Assembly: GCA_000697455.1 (NCBI GenBank)
Contig: JNET01032418.1
Location: forward strand, 1-41,929
Reading direction: 5' to 3'
Origin: Basidiobolus heterosporus B8920
Lineage: Eukaryota > Basidiobolomycota > Basidiobolomycetes > Basidiobolales > Basidiobolaceae
DNA: 41,929 bases
In this document: positions 32,091 to 41,929 of the stretch, piece by piece
How positions within the stretch are numbered: position 1 is the first letter of the stretch
Layout: each line of letters starts with the position of its first letter
The notes under the pieces: model-generated
What the model was told of the DNA's origin: nothing
The model's database searches: none
The model's input: the letters and a program-made list of their open reading frames with translations, nothing else
Made by a program: the position numbers and the translations under genes

Positions 32091-33413
32091 TTATGCTTCA
32101 AGTGAATGAAGCAATTGGGTATATTCGTCAAAGTCCTCATCGCTTTCGAACTCGTTCAACTGTAATTTAATCCAAGGTTGAAGTTCAGATTTTATCGGAC
32201 ATGACACTGGCGCCTGTGACCTAACCATCGAAAGTCCTCGGATAGTTTTCTCTTTAGTATCTTGGCTAATGCTAGCATCTAGTAGAGTTTTCTGAAAATG
32301 TTGACACCATTCTTCCATTCCCTCACTGGCTAAAAGGTTGTTGGGTGCCGCAACCTGTTCAGTTATTTCCTCAACTTCTTCCATGTCTGGGTTTAAGAAA
32401 TCGGCCACGAAAATAGCACACTTCTTCTTGAAGTCCTCATCCTGGTGCTTTACATACAATCCGGCGAGACGTGACAATCCATTCCTTTCGTTGACTATTT
32501 TGATGGCTTGGTTGTTTCCGCGAACTATACTCGAAAAGGCATACATGTAACGTGAAAGAACTTTAGGCTGTTGTTCGCTGGATAAGCGGTTCAACACATG
32601 ACCAACTAGATCGATTTGCAATGCGGATTGTTGAACTGCTGGGTTGTTCTGAAAGTAGAACGTTAGAAATCACAACTCAAGAACTCATGAAACATTCCTT
32701 TGGTAGTTACCTGCACTGCAGATCCGATAATGGTTGCAGCTTTGAGTCTAATATTATCTGGCCATTCGGGATCCATAAAGTTAGCAACTATGGTAAGACC
32801 TTTGTTTTTGGCCAGAAGCTTTCCAAAGTCAATCTCGTGGACAAGTTCCTCCATGCTATCCAGTGCTTCCAAAAGCTGAGTTTGCTCGAAATCTTGAGGA
32901 TTTGAAATAACCTTGTGGCTAGCCTCAAAACGCTGGTGATCGGATAAAGGGATTCGTGCGTTGGGCTTGGAAGTGGCATCATAGAGCTTGGATGAAACAT
33001 GTTCGGCTTTTTGAATGGAAGCCGTATCATTGTTTACGGCTACTACTGAGTATCCGTCCTCATCTCTATTCACGGTTAGCGAGAGATCGCCAGAAGACTC
33101 TTCATTGTCCATGATCTTTGCTTCCTTTTCACCAGTGTATACGTTTAGTCGCACATGAAGACCTTAAAAATGAAATTAACAACAATTCTTCCGAGTTGTG
33201 TAGCTGTTGTTAGTTGTAAATACCTGGAGGTATCTCTTGTCCTTCTTTAATCGGCTGAAATTCATTGGTCGCTTCGAATACTCGTGGATAGCAGGAGTCG
33301 TCTCCAATACAAATTACATCACTTGAAGAACCGCCAGATGCTGCATACGCAGTGATAAAGGGAACAGACGCAAGGAGTAGAATTAAGGAGAATTGTCGAT
33401 AACGAGAATGCAT
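32091..33413 (-). CDS. SIL1: Sil1-like ER nucleotide exchange factor for BiP/Kar2
   Basis: Three exons on the minus strand: 33413-33224, 33162-32711, 32648-32091, giving 399 residues. A signal peptide (FSLILLLASVPFITAYAA) is followed by the Sil1 N-terminal block ICIGDDSCYPRVFEATNEF and IPPGLHVRLNVYTGEKEAK. An armadillo-like helical domain follows (MEELVHEIDFGKLLAKNKGL, FMDPEWPDNIRLKAATIIGS, LSRYMYAFSSIVRGN). Sil1 drives ADP release from the lumenal Hsp70. The C-terminus ends LHSLEA, without the HDEL-type retention signal that yeast Sil1 carries, so retention may work otherwise or be incomplete. The exon 1/2 junction lies inside the conserved IPPGLHVRL block. Confidence 0.93.
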
Positions 33414-33882
33414 TACGGACTGTGTAGGTGGTTTAGAATTATATGCTGGCGTATAAGTTACTGATATTAAATAGATATCTAAGATCCATGACCTTCAATT
33501 TATTATAAATGAAATAAAAAAATCAGTAACAAATTTGACGTGAGCAACTTTGATTGGTTTTACGTGGATGAAGGTTAGAGGAAACCTCAGTTACCGCAGA
33601 AATTCATGGACAATTCAAACCATTAGGGTGTAATTATCGATAAGAACGAAGTCCCGAGAATTCTACCAAGTAACGTTGAATCAGTTGAACAGTTTCTGTT
33701 ATCCCGATTATACGATCTAGCTTGGTGGAATATTGATGTGGGTCAACTAATTGGATGTGATTATTATTATTTGTTTACTCAAAGCTTGCCTATCGAAAAC
33801 AACGATGATGGAATATTGGCTAATATAGTTGCTCACTATTCCCTTTCCAAGCTATATAGTCTCTGTTCTTCTATATTTCAGA
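33414..33882. other. Divergent promoter region of SIL1 and DUO1
   Basis: Contains TGACGTGA (33536-33543) and TTTTACGTGG (33558-33567) about 125-155 bp upstream of the SIL1 start. These are candidate bZIP/UPR-type sites. A Met-less open frame crosses 33627-33901. Confidence 0.45.
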
Positions 33883-34728
33883 ATGGCAATGGCGCGAAAT
33901 GAGCCCCTCGAATTCGAGAGTAGTTACGAAGAAAATAGCTATTTAGAGGAAAGCAATATATTCAATAATTCTAATGATTCTCCTGAGCGATCACTTGGCT
34001 TGTCTGAAACTGGCTTTTCCGATGAGGAAAACACAGAAGTTATTTCGAAACACATGTTCCTTAAAACTAAAGACAACCACAACGAGCAAGAGTTTTTATC
34101 GGAAGAGTTGAAGAAAGCACAGCAATTGAACTTTGCTTTGTGTAAAATCAAAGAAAACTTGAGCGGAGCTCGTATTAAACTTCAGGTACCTATAGCTACG
34201 TTATTCGATATCCAACACAGCCCTAGACTTACGCTTATTTTATTTCCTTAAAAGCATTTCAGTAACACTGTTGGTCAAACCGACAGTCTTTTAAATGTTT
34301 GGTCTAAACTTTTATCACAAACACAGCATACTCAAAAGTTGCTGTCAGATACCAACTGGGAGGGTGTTTCACACGTACGGTTTAGTATTTGTACCTTTGC
34401 AATTCTCTGAAACTGACTTTTTTCCAGGATCAGTTGAGAATTCAACAACTTCAAGCTGAAAAGGAACGGAAAGAAAAAGAAGCGAAGGAGCGCCGAGAAA
34501 GAGAGGAACGTAGAAAACTTGAACAAGAGCAAGCACTGAAGTCTTTGAAGAATCAACAAGGTTAGCTCCTCTATACTCTACTCTTTAGTTTTAGCTTTTG
34601 CTAACATATTTGACTCTATAGAGCCCACTTCACGCGTAGGTAACCTGAAGTCGCGTAAAAGTGTCCGAACTTCTGTCATGCCTACCAGGCGAACCACAAT
34701 GGCCAAACCAGGCACTCGCAAGATCTGA
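33883..34728 (+). CDS. DUO1: DASH/Dam1 complex subunit Duo1
   Basis: Four exons: 33883-34185, 34255-34374, 34428-34560, 34622-34728, giving 220 residues. An acidic Ser-rich N-terminus leads to the Duo1 core, with FLSEELKKAQQLNFALCKIK, then LLNVWSKLLSQTQHTQKLL followed by NWEGVSHDQ. A highly charged single helix (KERKEKEAKERREREERRK) and a basic tail ending MAKPGTRKI follow. The segment WSKLLSQTQHTQKLL..D.NW is the recognisable Duo1 signature. DASH rings couple kinetochores to microtubule ends, and the complex is restricted to fungi and a few relatives. The acceptor TAAAAG at 34254 is chosen because the next candidate gives a stop. Confidence 0.88.
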
Positions 34729-35030
34729 GTATCTCATGTTCCTTGACATCTTTCATATTCATATGTACAGTTCAAATAATATTGAATATAGCAATTCAGA
34801 ATAAAAAACGCTAATTATGCCACAAATACACGGGATGAATTTAGCATGCATAAGAAAATCAAGATTGCCGATTCTACTTCGGCTTTTCCTTTTTTCTACG
34901 AATTTCGTACTGATCAGTGTGGTAGACTGAAATTAAAAAACCGTTGCCAGATACAATGATATAGATTTGGTGTAAGCCGTAAGAAACGAAGTACCTGGTC
35001 TGTTTTTTGCTATCGTTTAACTAATTCGTG
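34729..35030. other. Intergenic region DUO1-PRP40
   Basis: About 300 bp with the DUO1 3' end (AATAAA at 34800) and the PRP40 promoter. Nothing else was recognised. Confidence 0.4.
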
Positions 35031-37883
35031 ATGTCGTGGGCATCTTCGGATAATTTACAAATGACACAAGAAGAACACGTAGTAAGTGCCCACTTGCTCA
35101 ACCTCACTTTGCAGTGGCGTAAAATCTTGATCGTGACATTTAAATTCACACCAACCCTTTATTTCATAGCCTTCTACTACTAATCAAGATGGCCAAACGT
35201 GGTCAGAACATCTGATGCCTGATGGTAGAACATATTACTATAACTCAGTAACGAAACAAAGTCTTTGGGAAAAACCCGTAGATTTTCCTGGGGATGGCAA
35301 GGTATTATACGCGCAAGCTGCTCGAATTTGGTCATTGAGTACTAATACAACCCTCCCATTACATGCAGAAAAAGCCTAAAAACGCGGTGTGGAAGGAGTA
35401 TTTGACAAAAGAGGGCAAAAAATACTACTACAACACTGAAACCAAGGTTACCACTTGGGAAGCACCTAGCGATTTGGAAGGTATTCTCAAATATGAATAT
35501 TTTAGTTCGACGAATGACTGATTTATAACTCAATCTAAGAAAATGCGGTTGCTTCTAATTCTCCTAACGCTAACTCAGTCCAGAAATCTACTACCACGAC
35601 TACCACTACCAACACCAGCACAACCACCGTATCGCAACCTTCTGAAAATTCTACTTCGTGGAAAGAATACACCACAGAGGCTGTCTCTTATACACATCTA
35701 AGAGGCAGAGACGGCATTTTTCAAGTTACTCAAAGACACGGTTAGCAGAAGCACGTAACTGCTCTTACACAACCAAATTCTCATATAATTTGCATCTCAA
35801 GGGAGTCACATCGACATGGTCTTGGGAACAAACCATGAGGGCGATTATCAGTCATCCTATTTATCGCTCTTTGAAATCGTTGGCTGAAAGAAAACAAGCT
35901 TTTCAGAAATATGTCCAAGAGAGAAGAAGAATTGAAGAGGTAAATTGAATGGTAAACGCCTTCGCGCTATCTTCACTCGTTACTAAACTAAGTTCACTAC
36001 AGGAAGAATATAAGGTCAGAACTCTCAAGAATCGCGGAGACTTTCTCCTGATGTTGGAGAAGCATCCTGAGATCACATCATCATTTACCTGGAGGTTTGC
36101 CAATACAATTTCTTAGCTCTGTGGCATTTTAATCAACATGACTTTACCTAGGAAAGCAGCGGAGGTTCTGCGACACGATTCCACATTCCAACAAATCCGA
36201 GATGAGAAAGAGATGCGAGGATATTATGAAGATTTCCTTTATGAGGTGAAAAAAAGAGAGAAGGTAAAAGCTTTGCTGATATGTACCAATGGGTTTAGTA
36301 CGGAGAGTTAATTACCTTCTCCGAATTTTAGGATCAAGAACGTATCAAACGTAAAGAAGGCATGGAGAGATTCTCTCAACTTCTCGAGGAGATTCCTGAG
36401 ATTACCAGAGAGACTCGCTGGAGGGATGCACAGGCCATTTTCAGAGGATCCCCAGGCTTCAAGGATGTATCTTGGGAGGCTATGGATGCCTTGGACTTTT
36501 TAGCAGTCTTCGAGGAACACGTCAAGAAACTAGAGGACGAATACATCAACAAAAGGAAGAAGGAAAAGGAGGCCCGCATTCGTACGGAGCGCAAGAATAG
36601 AGATGCCATCAGGGTAAATATTCTATCATCATCCAGTTTGATATTCGTTACCAACCTTTTTTCTTGCAGGAGTTGATCGACAATTCGATTAGATCTGGGC
36701 AAATCACTGTAAGATCTCGTTGGCAGGATTTCTATCCTCTAGTAAAGGATCACGAATGCTACATCAGCATGTTGGGCCAGCCAGGATCCAGCCCATTGGA
36801 GCTCTTCTGGGATGCTATTGAAATTCTCGATGAGAAAATATACCAAAAGCGAAAATATGTGAATGACATCTTAAAAGTAACGAGATCAACAATCTAAGAG
36901 TTAGATGCCATGTATTAACTTATCTTATTGGAACGTAGGAGAAAAATATCACTGTCACTCCTGATGATACCTTCAGTTCATTTGTCGAAGTGTTGAGAGA
37001 TTTTGAGGAAGCTTCTACCATTTCCGAGGAAGAAATGAAAACCATTTTCGAACAGGTTAGCCTTTTTGCCTCGTGGCTGCTTGATATCCTTGACCAACCA
37101 CCTTGTTCCATTTTAGATTCAAAAGAAAGCTAAAAGTAGACAGAAGGAGGAGCAAAGAAAGGAGCAGAAGCGCAAAAGAAGAATCGCAGATGATTTCAAG
37201 TACCTCCTTAAGCATTTGAAGCCTCAAATCACAACCGATACCAAATGGAGTGAGGTAGATAAATTGGTTAAACTCATGGATACTTTATAAGCTAACAGCC
37301 CTACTAGATACGTTCTGCGATTGAAAACGATGAAGATTTCAAAGCGGTGGAGTCAGAGGAGGAGCGTCAGCACATATTCCAGAAGTACTTGGATAGATTG
37401 AAGGTGAGCCATGCATATTATACTTTTCAATTCCTACTTTATTCATTCTTGGCCTTGAATAGGAGAAGGAAAAGGAACGTGCCGAAGAAAGTGAGGAAGG
37501 TACAATCAAGGGTGAAGAGGGTGAGCTGGAGGATAAAGAGTCTTCGCGCAAAAGAAAGCATAAAAAGGATCGCAAGAAGAAGCATCATAAGTCACGACGC
37601 CATAGATATGACTCCGATGTATCTGATAGTGACGATGAGCGTAGAAGGCATAAGAAAAAGGTATTCCTTGTATTACTTGTCTGCTGGTTTATTTTGAAGT
37701 ACCCAACACATTTTTTCATAACACTAGAAATCCAAACGTGATGAGGACGCTATGAGTACTTCTAGTATCGAAGAGGGTGAAGCTAGGGATGATGACTATG
37801 ACTACCAACATCGATCCCATCGCAAATCTCACCGCGAGAGCCACTCGAGGTCAAGAAAAGCTAGAGATTATTATGCAGACTAA
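35031..37883 (+). CDS. PRP40: Prp40-like U1 snRNP splicing factor (WW-FF), frame broken by adapter sequence
   Basis: Fourteen exons: 35031-35081, 35170-35301, 35369-35480, 35540-35740, 35802-35939, 36003-36094, 36152-36263, 36332-36613, 36670-36876, 36939-37055, 37117-37254, 37308-37403, 37463-37660, 37728-37883. Exons 2 and 3 each encode a WW domain ([16 protein letters not shown]...[21 protein letters not shown]...TWEAP). Serial FF domains follow ([60 protein letters not shown]), ending in a charged Arg/Ser/Lys tail. Prp40 bridges the 5' and 3' splice sites in early spliceosomes. Exon 4 is 25 nt too long and frameshifted because of an adapter-like insertion (35681-35705). Ignoring those bases, all phases close at 668 residues. 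Confidence 0.93.
35681..35705 (+). other. Tn5 mosaic-end (Nextera adapter) sequence inside PRP40 exon 4
   Basis: Bases 35681-35699 read CTGTCTCTTATACACATCT, exactly the engineered 19-bp Tn5 mosaic end used in tagmentation libraries. AA and a repeat of the preceding GAGG (35677-35680 and 35702-35705) follow. The natural Tn5 outside and inside ends differ from it. The extra 25 nt shift PRP40 out of frame, and on both sides of it the normal protein (YTTE | [11 protein letters not shown]) continues. Confidence 0.95.
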
Positions 37884-38241
37884 GATATTGCCAAACCATT
37901 CTCTGTGAAATCATTACTTTTATAAACGATATTTGACTGTAGTTATAGAATGTTTCGAAGTGAAAAGAATCCATCACAAGTAACCCACTCAAGACATATC
38001 TCACTAGTTGAGGTTGTTTTATATTAAACCATGTGTCGTCTGAAACATATATTTGCCAGTCTTGTTTATTCAACGGTTTACAGGGCTCATATGAAAGTAT
38101 TTATATGAAGGAAATTACATAATACAGGTTATAAAAAATCGTAAAACGAAGAACAAAATCCGAATAAAATAAGCATTGTTTGTTGAAGTATTTTACAATA
38201 ATGGTGAAAGGTTTCGCAGAAATAATACCGTAAAGTAGTGC
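37884..38241. other. Convergent intergenic region
   Basis: AT-rich 3' flanks of PRP40 (+) and the coiled-coil gene (-). Nothing further was recognised. Confidence 0.45.
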
Positions 38242-41200
38242 CTACTGCTGATTACACTCAGGCGTGGCTGCTTCCTCATCATTGTCTTTGTTAGCACTGC
38301 GACGAGATCTAAGGGGTCTAAGTCGTCTCGTAGGTTTGGCTTGTTTACTTTCTTCAGTGATGGTAGTTTCCTCCGAAGTTAATGATTGAGATTCCGTGGT
38401 AGTTTTCAAATTTTCAGTACGAGCCTTCTTCAAAGACGTTCTCCTTGTACGTCTGGCAGGGCTAACCTTGGTTTCAATTTCTACGAGTTCAACTACTTTG
38501 CGCTTAGGTGACACAATAGCTGAAGAAATTTCGGAGGTTGAGTTGGAGGTTCTGCTACTACGAGTGTGTCGTTTTGCTGGGAGATTATTCTCTACGGGTT
38601 TCTTCTCTTCCTCCTTAACATTTGCCATCATTGCGTCAAGTTTTCTCTTGAGCTTTTCGTTTTCCATTTGAGTTTGAAGTAGAGTATCCGCTGTTTGTCG
38701 ACTTTTAGAAATCTCGTTGTTCTTTACTAAGACAATAGTTCGGTATTCCTTTCGAAGAACCTCGTTCTCAGATCGCAATTGTTCCAGTTCATTATTTAAG
38801 CTACGTACAACATCTAACTGATCATCAGGTGTACCATGGCTGGGCTCGATCTCAGAGGATTCTTTTGAGATTTTGGTTTCAAGCTTTAGAAGCTTTTTGC
38901 TAGAAAATTCAACCTCACTGTCACGCTGATGTAACGATTGCTGTAGTTCGGCGGTCTTTTGTTGACTCATGACCAAATTTTCCTGCAATTCACTTACTTT
39001 GTCTTCCAGTTCTCTAACCCTTTGAGACTTGAGTTTACTTTCTTTGGCGAAAATAACCTGGTTTCTATCCATCTCAATTCGGAGCTGACTCTCAGTAGTT
39101 TCATATTTTTCTTTATCCGATATCCAGGTCTTCTCCTTCTTCTCAAATTCACCCATTAGAGTTTCCATTGCTAACTTGCTGTCCTTCTTCAAATTAAGAA
39201 TCTCTTTTTCTGTTTCTTGTTTGTAGTTCGCCAAGTCTTTTCGAATAGCTCTCAGCTCGGATTCTCGTTCAGCCAGCTCATTATTAAGAAGATTAACAGC
39301 ATTCTCATGCTCTCCGGAGCTCAACTCTGATGTTACTTGTTCGATCTTTTCCTTGGAATGGGTTAGCTCCTCTACAAGGAGTTCATTCTCTTGCTTGAAT
39401 GAGGATATTTCACTTGTACAAATTTGAAGTTTTTCTTCCAGTTCAGATATGCGGCTCTTGAAAACAACGATATCTTCAGCATTTGAAAGCTGCTTTTTGA
39501 GCTCGATACCAACGTTCTCAAGCTCCTCAGTAAGATTCGTGATTTGTTTGCTCTGAATTTCAATCTGTTCTTGAAGAGCAGACTGCTTGTCATTTGCAAG
39601 TTGAAGGTTTTCATTAGCTACTGACAATTCTGTCTTAAGCTCTTGTGCTTCCTTCGATATATTGGCCGATGATTCGAGCTGTACTTGTAAATCTTCAATC
39701 GAAGTGGCATATTCAAGTTGCTTGCTCTCCAAATCCAAGTTCTTCTGTTGCAAGAGAGCATTTTGTTCTTTCATGTCTTGAATTTCTTTCTGGAGAGACT
39801 CAATATCTGCTGTGAGTTCTTTGGTACTGGTCGTTTGATCAGAAGCCATTTGTTCGGTAATCTCAAGATCCCTTTCGGTTTCCGCAATTTTTTCACGCAA
39901 TTCATGTATGGTTTGAGCATGCTTTTCCTCCATTTCCTCGATCATCTCATCTCGAGTTTTAACAAGAAGTTGAGAGGCATTGAGTGCTTCCTGAACCTCA
40001 TCCAGGTTTTTGGACAAGGATTGCATATCCTGAGCGTGACTCTCACCCATTGCTTTTAGCTTGCTCTCTTGCTCGCTAATTAATTGCTTCGAGGAGTTTA
40101 GATTGCTTTCGGTTTCACTCATTTGTTTACGAAGAGATGCAAGTGTCTGATTATGCTCCACTTCCATTTCCTTGATTTTGATTTCCAAATCATGGGTCGC
40201 TTGGCTCGAGATCGTCAATTCATGCTCTTGCATCTGTTCCTTGAAATTGTCGAGCTCCTCTGATAGCATATAGTATTTCTGTTTGAAGGCTTCACTTTGA
40301 GCACGCTCCTTTTTCAGAGATTCCAACGTCTTAGAAAGTTCAGACTCATACGCGTGAAGGGCTTCAACGGCATTTTGGTAATCCTGAATTGGAGTGTAAC
40401 ATCCACTTTCAAGCTTCGAGTTTAATTGTTTGTACTTATTTTCCGTATCAGATAGCGTACTACGTAAATCGTTCAATTCGTTGTTAGATTCCGCTAATTT
40501 GTTCTCTAAATCTCTAATCTTGCTAGAGTATATATCGATAGTAGCCTTCAACTTATCGCTACTTTCTTGCTTAGCAGCAGCTGCATTATCCTCTAGGGAA
40601 CGCTCGAGTTCTTGGATCTGCTCAGTATGAGCCGCTTTTAGTTGTCGAATCTTTTCGGCAGCTTCCTCGTTTGCTTGAGCCAAGGCTTCTTCAGCTTCAT
40701 CGCACTGAAGCTCGATTTGCATGTTCTTCTCCTTGAGTGTTTCTCTAGCTGACTCCAAATCAAGCTTAATACTAGCGATTTCGCTGGTCAATTGGGCGGA
40801 TTTTGCTTTTTCTTGATCGAGTGATTTGACAATATCGGCTAGTCGATCATCACTACTATTTGCACTATCTTTCCACGCCTCTAGCTCTTGGGTTGCTTGG
40901 GTAAAGTTGTCGATAGCTTGCTGTCTCTCAGTCTTCAATCGATCGACCTCAGATTGATTTTGCTCAACAAATGTAACAAAGTGGGAGATAGTTTTTTCAA
41001 GTAAGCTTTGAAGTGCCTGAATCTCTTCTTTATGTTCCTGAATGATTGAAGTATGCTGTTGCTTTAAGATTGCAATCTTCAAGTGGAGTTCGCCCTTAAG
41101 ATTTGTAACTTCTTGTAGACTCTTGATGGAATCTTGGGTTTTGGATTTTTGCTCATCAAGTAACTTTTCAGTTTCAGCAATATTAGCCTCGCACTGAACT

Positions 41201-41929
41201 ACTTTATCCTTAAGAGATTCACATTCTTCCTGAGACTTGGTCAATTGCTCAAGAATGAGATCCTTTTCTTCAAAAGCTGAATCAAGCATGCCTTTGAACT
41301 CGGCCTCTAAATCGTTCTTCTGTTGCTCAGTTTGCTGAGTTAACTGTCGTACTTCATTTAACTCGGATTTCATTTCCTCTAGCATTTCCTCGTATTTCGC
41401 TTTCATCTCTTCAATTTCGCGTTGGGATTGCTCTCGGAGTTCTTCACACTTCAGATTATGTTTTTCTATTTCCTCAGATAGCTCCAATTCCTTTGAGTCA
41501 AGGCTCTCTTGCAATTCACTTAATTGAATCGACAATTGCTTTGCGTTACTTTCAAACTCCTTAATTCTACGTCTTTCAGTTTCAAGGGTTTCTTGCATCT
41601 CAAACATACTAGAGCTACTTCCTTGCATCGCTTGCTTAAGCTCAGTGTTCATGTTTAATGCTTCTGACAATTGTTCGGATAAGTTGGTCTTCTCTTGTTC
41701 CAAACTAGATATGTTGTCTTCAGCTTTGGAAAGCTGATTTTTGGTTTCCTCAAAACTACGTGTTAATTCCTCGCTTTGAGCATTTAGTTGATCAATTTGA
41801 GAATTGGATGATTCGAGTTTTTCCTTAAGCTCAGTAACTAGTGATTGCAAATCCTGAACTTCTGCAACTTTAGTATTAAATTCAGCTTTGAGTGTGCGAA
41901 GTTTCGCTAGATCCTCATGTAATTCAGTA
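38242..41929 (-). CDS. Very long coiled-coil protein, 5' end beyond the window
   Basis: One uninterrupted minus-strand frame of at least 1228 codons that stays open to the window edge, so the N-terminus lies outside. Nearly the whole visible protein is heptad-rich coiled coil full of Glu, Gln, Lys, Ser and Leu (repeated ELEEK, LESxK, ISELEEKL-like units). The last about 110 residues switch to a basic Ser/Thr tail with KRHTRSSR, SPKRK and SPARRTRR, which resemble nuclear-localisation and proline-directed kinase sites. Such layouts occur in long kinesins of the CENP-E type, Mlp/TPR nucleoporins and spindle or septation scaffolds. Nothing in the visible part decides between them. The lack of introns over 3.6 kb contrasts with its neighbours. 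No start codon is assigned. Confidence 0.85.
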   Translation of the reverse strand, partial: TELHEDLAKLRTLKAEFNTKVAEVQDLQSLVTELKEKLESSNSQIDQLNAQSEELTRSFEETKNQLSKAEDNISSLEQEKTNLSEQLSEALNMNTELKQAMQGSSSSMFEMQETLETERRRIKEFESNAKQLSIQLSELQESLDSKELELSEEIEKHNLKCEELREQSQREIEEMKAKYEEMLEEMKSELNEVRQLTQQTEQQKNDLEAEFKGMLDSAFEEKDLILEQLTKSQEECESLKDKVVQCEANIAETEKLLDEQKSKTQDSIKSLQEVTNLKGELHLKIAILKQQHTSIIQEHKEEIQALQSLLEKTISHFVTFVEQNQSEVDRLKTERQQAIDNFTQATQELEAWKDSANSSDDRLADIVKSLDQEKAKSAQLTSEIASIKLDLESARETLKEKNMQIELQCDEAEEALAQANEEAAEKIRQLKAAHTEQIQELERSLEDNAAAAKQESSDKLKATIDIYSSKIRDLENKLAESNNELNDLRSTLSDTENKYKQLNSKLESGCYTPIQDYQNAVEALHAYESELSKTLESLKKERAQSEAFKQKYYMLSEELDNFKEQMQEHELTISSQATHDLEIKIKEMEVEHNQTLASLRKQMSETESNLNSSKQLISEQESKLKAMGESHAQDMQSLSKNLDEVQEALNASQLLVKTRDEMIEEMEEKHAQTIHELREKIAETERDLEITEQMASDQTTSTKELTADIESLQKEIQDMKEQNALLQQKNLDLESKQLEYATSIEDLQVQLESSANISKEAQELKTELSVANENLQLANDKQSALQEQIEIQSKQITNLTEELENVGIELKKQLSNAEDIVVFKSRISELEEKLQICTSEISSFKQENELLVEELTHSKEKIEQVTSELSSGEHENAVNLLNNELAERESELRAIRKDLANYKQETEKEILNLKKDSKLAMETLMGEFEKKEKTWISDKEKYETTESQLRIEMDRNQVIFAKESKLKSQRVRELEDKVSELQENLVMSQQKTAELQQSLHQRDSEVEFSSKKLLKLETKISKESSEIEPSHGTPDDQLDVVRSLNNELEQLRSENEVLRKEYRTIVLVKNNEISKSRQTADTLLQTQMENEKLKRKLDAMMANVKEEEKKPVENNLPAKRHTRSSRTSNSTSEISSAIVSPKRKVVELVEIETKVSPARRTRRTSLKKARTENLKTTTESQSLTSEETTITEESKQAKPTRRLRPLRSRRSANKDNDEEAATPECNQQ

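Noticed and set aside
35681-35740. Reading the adapter region as an intron or as a natural Tn5-like insertion
   Set aside because: No GT-AG pair removes exactly the extra bases, and the 19-mer equals the engineered mosaic end, not a wild-type Tn5 end.
1-41929. tRNA genes, rRNA, CRISPR arrays, biosynthetic gene cluster
   Set aside because: I looked for B-box-like GGTTCGANTCC motifs, repeat-spacer patterns and clustered synthases or P450s by eye and saw none; a tRNAscan or Infernal run would be decisive for RNAs.

Overview
This window is nuclear DNA from a fungus. The genes are interrupted by many short spliceosomal introns, about 50-110 nt, with GTAAGT/GTATGT-type donors and YAG acceptors. 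The gene set is fungal: VTC polyphosphate polymerase subunits, a MID1 calcium-channel regulator, the DASH subunit Duo1, Aim19, a Gid1/Vid30-type RanBPM protein and a Spo14-type phospholipase D. Heavy intron load, micro-exons, a HERP homologue and a group-XII-PLA2-like protein suggest an early-diverging, non-yeast lineage. The sequence alone does not fix the species. I rebuilt every multi-exon gene by joining exons so that splice phase closes and conserved motifs stay intact.

Layout, left to right: a secreted PLA2-XII-like protein (-), a P4-ATPase flippase (+), a HERP-like ER ubiquitin-domain protein (-), a Ty1/copia RNase H relic, MID1 (+), GID1/RanBPM (-), ribosomal protein eL31 (-), VTC4 (-), a 2.1-kb gap with a 17-bp inverted repeat pair, VTC1 (+), AIM19 (-), phospholipase D (-), an AVT-type amino-acid transporter (+), RanGAP/RNA1 (+), a 1-acylglycerol-3-phosphate acyltransferase (-), SIL1 (-), DUO1 (+), PRP40 (+), and a very long coiled-coil protein (-) cut by the right edge.

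Most of this is conserved housekeeping content, and I do not see a new multi-gene system. Functional neighbours are VTC4 and VTC1 (two subunits of the vacuolar polyphosphate polymerase, transcribed apart from one gap). A second theme is membrane lipid enzymes (flippase, PLD, acyltransferase), and a third is ER proteostasis (HERP-like, SIL1).

The most striking observations are four. An exact 19-bp synthetic Tn5 mosaic-end (Nextera adapter) sequence sits inside a PRP40 exon; it causes a 25-nt frameshift and is almost certainly a library or assembly artefact. A 9-nt micro-exon encodes His-His-Glu of the first HKD motif of phospholipase D. The PLA2-like protein has Arg in place of the catalytic His. 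A degenerate copia pol fragment lies upstream of MID1.
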